Assembly (NCBI GenBank): GCA_011959925.1 | Contig: BLMD01000180.1 | Coordinates: 1-33,994 of the forward strand | Direction: 5' to 3' | Length of the DNA: 33,994 bases | DNA from: Lachnospiraceae bacterium | GTDB taxonomy: Bacteria > Bacillota > Clostridia > Lachnospirales > Lachnospiraceae | In this document: piece after piece, positions 33,763 to 33,994 of the stretch | Layout: each line of letters opens with the position of its first letter | Position numbering within the stretch: the stretch's first letter is position 1 | Translations under genes and position numbers: made by a program | The notes under the pieces: generated by a model | Database searches by the model: none | What the model saw: only the letters and a program-made list of their open reading frames with translations | What the model was told of the DNA's origin: nothing

Positions 33763-33891
33763 TTAATATTTGAATGCCGGACTATGCCCCAAACTTACTT
33801 TAGTGATTCCGACAATCAAAATCCCAATAAGTGCAACCGTATCTACAAGTAATACAGCAACTACACTTTTTATCAATCCATATACAAACAT
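33763..33891 (-). CDS. Possible 42-aa hydrophobic peptide, type I toxin-like
   Basis: The frame starts ATG at 33891 with AGAGGTG nine bases upstream and encodes MFVYGLIKSVVAVLLVDTVA followed by a second hydrophobic run ILIVGITKV and a short polar end. It is mostly one long or two short membrane segments. Size and character resemble holin-like type I toxin peptides of Firmicutes. A weak promoter (TTGACG, 17 bases, TATGTC at 33966-33938) lies upstream. The frame is open further upstream to 33987 and may be longer. No antitoxin RNA can be proven. Confidence 0.4.
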   Translation of the reverse strand: MFVYGLIKSVVAVLLVDTVALIGILIVGITKVSLGHSPAFKY

Positions 33892-33994
33892 TATAGAAAA
33901 CACCTCTACTGACAGAGCAATAAAACATAAATAGTTTGACATATTTCTCAACCTGTAAGTCGTCAAAACTGATATTTCCAGATTCAAGCATTCT

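Noticed and set aside
33631-33852. Plus-strand 73-aa frame after the two-TM gene
   Set aside because: It overlaps the end of the previous gene, has no ribosome site and crosses hairpin-rich noncoding sequence.

Overview
The window looks like the chromosome of a low-to-mid GC Firmicute of class Clostridia, most likely a Lachnospiraceae-type gut anaerobe. This is inferred from gene content and order, not from a database search. The pointers are ispH overlapping a four-domain rpsA, a six-gene Rnf complex with a neighbouring ApbE flavin transferase, the rimP-nusA-ylxR-ylxQ-infB-rbfA-nrnA-truB-ribF cluster with a very acidic NusA tail, and strong Shine-Dalgarno sites with several TTG/GTG starts.

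Region 1 (1-2824) holds cmk, ispH and rpsA, closed by a clear terminator. The cmk leader is a perfect 27-bp inverted repeat that buries the ribosome binding site; it lies at the very edge of the window. Region 2 (2877-7896) is a two-gene restriction-modification-like module. It has a 302-aa partner of unknown function and a single long frame encoding GIY-YIG nuclease, DExH helicase, N6-adenine methylase and a probable target-recognition tail. That frame is cut once by an in-frame TAG at 5947-5949. Region 3 (7901-9001, minus) is an RNase H-like exonuclease of the YprB type.

Region 4 (9199-16511) is the rnfCDGEAB operon, ending in two tandem 35-bp hairpin repeats and a terminator. It is followed on the minus strand by apbE and an M15 peptidase. 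ApbE attaches FMN to threonines of proteins such as RnfG and RnfD, and both acceptor motifs are visible here, so these genes form one functional unit. Region 5 (16593-25315) is the translation/transcription cluster rimP to ribF. Its promoter is divergent from apbE, with 13-bp tandem repeats and an inverted repeat lying between the two promoters.

Region 6 (25312-28225) holds an exported SH3-NlpC/P60 cell-wall hydrolase and, on the minus strand, an ECF-type sigma factor with its membrane partner. Region 7 (28425-33994) is accessory in character. It contains an HTH-Fic protein, then a visibly AT-richer operon of a 119-aa unknown protein, a 980-aa TPR-CHAT caspase-like protease with an intact His/Cys dyad, and a two-TM protein that starts directly at the protease stop codon. 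A probable 42-aa hydrophobic peptide lies on the opposite strand at the window end. The CHAT operon is the best candidate for an undescribed protease-effector (defence-type) system. The GIY-YIG/helicase/methylase module is the second candidate.
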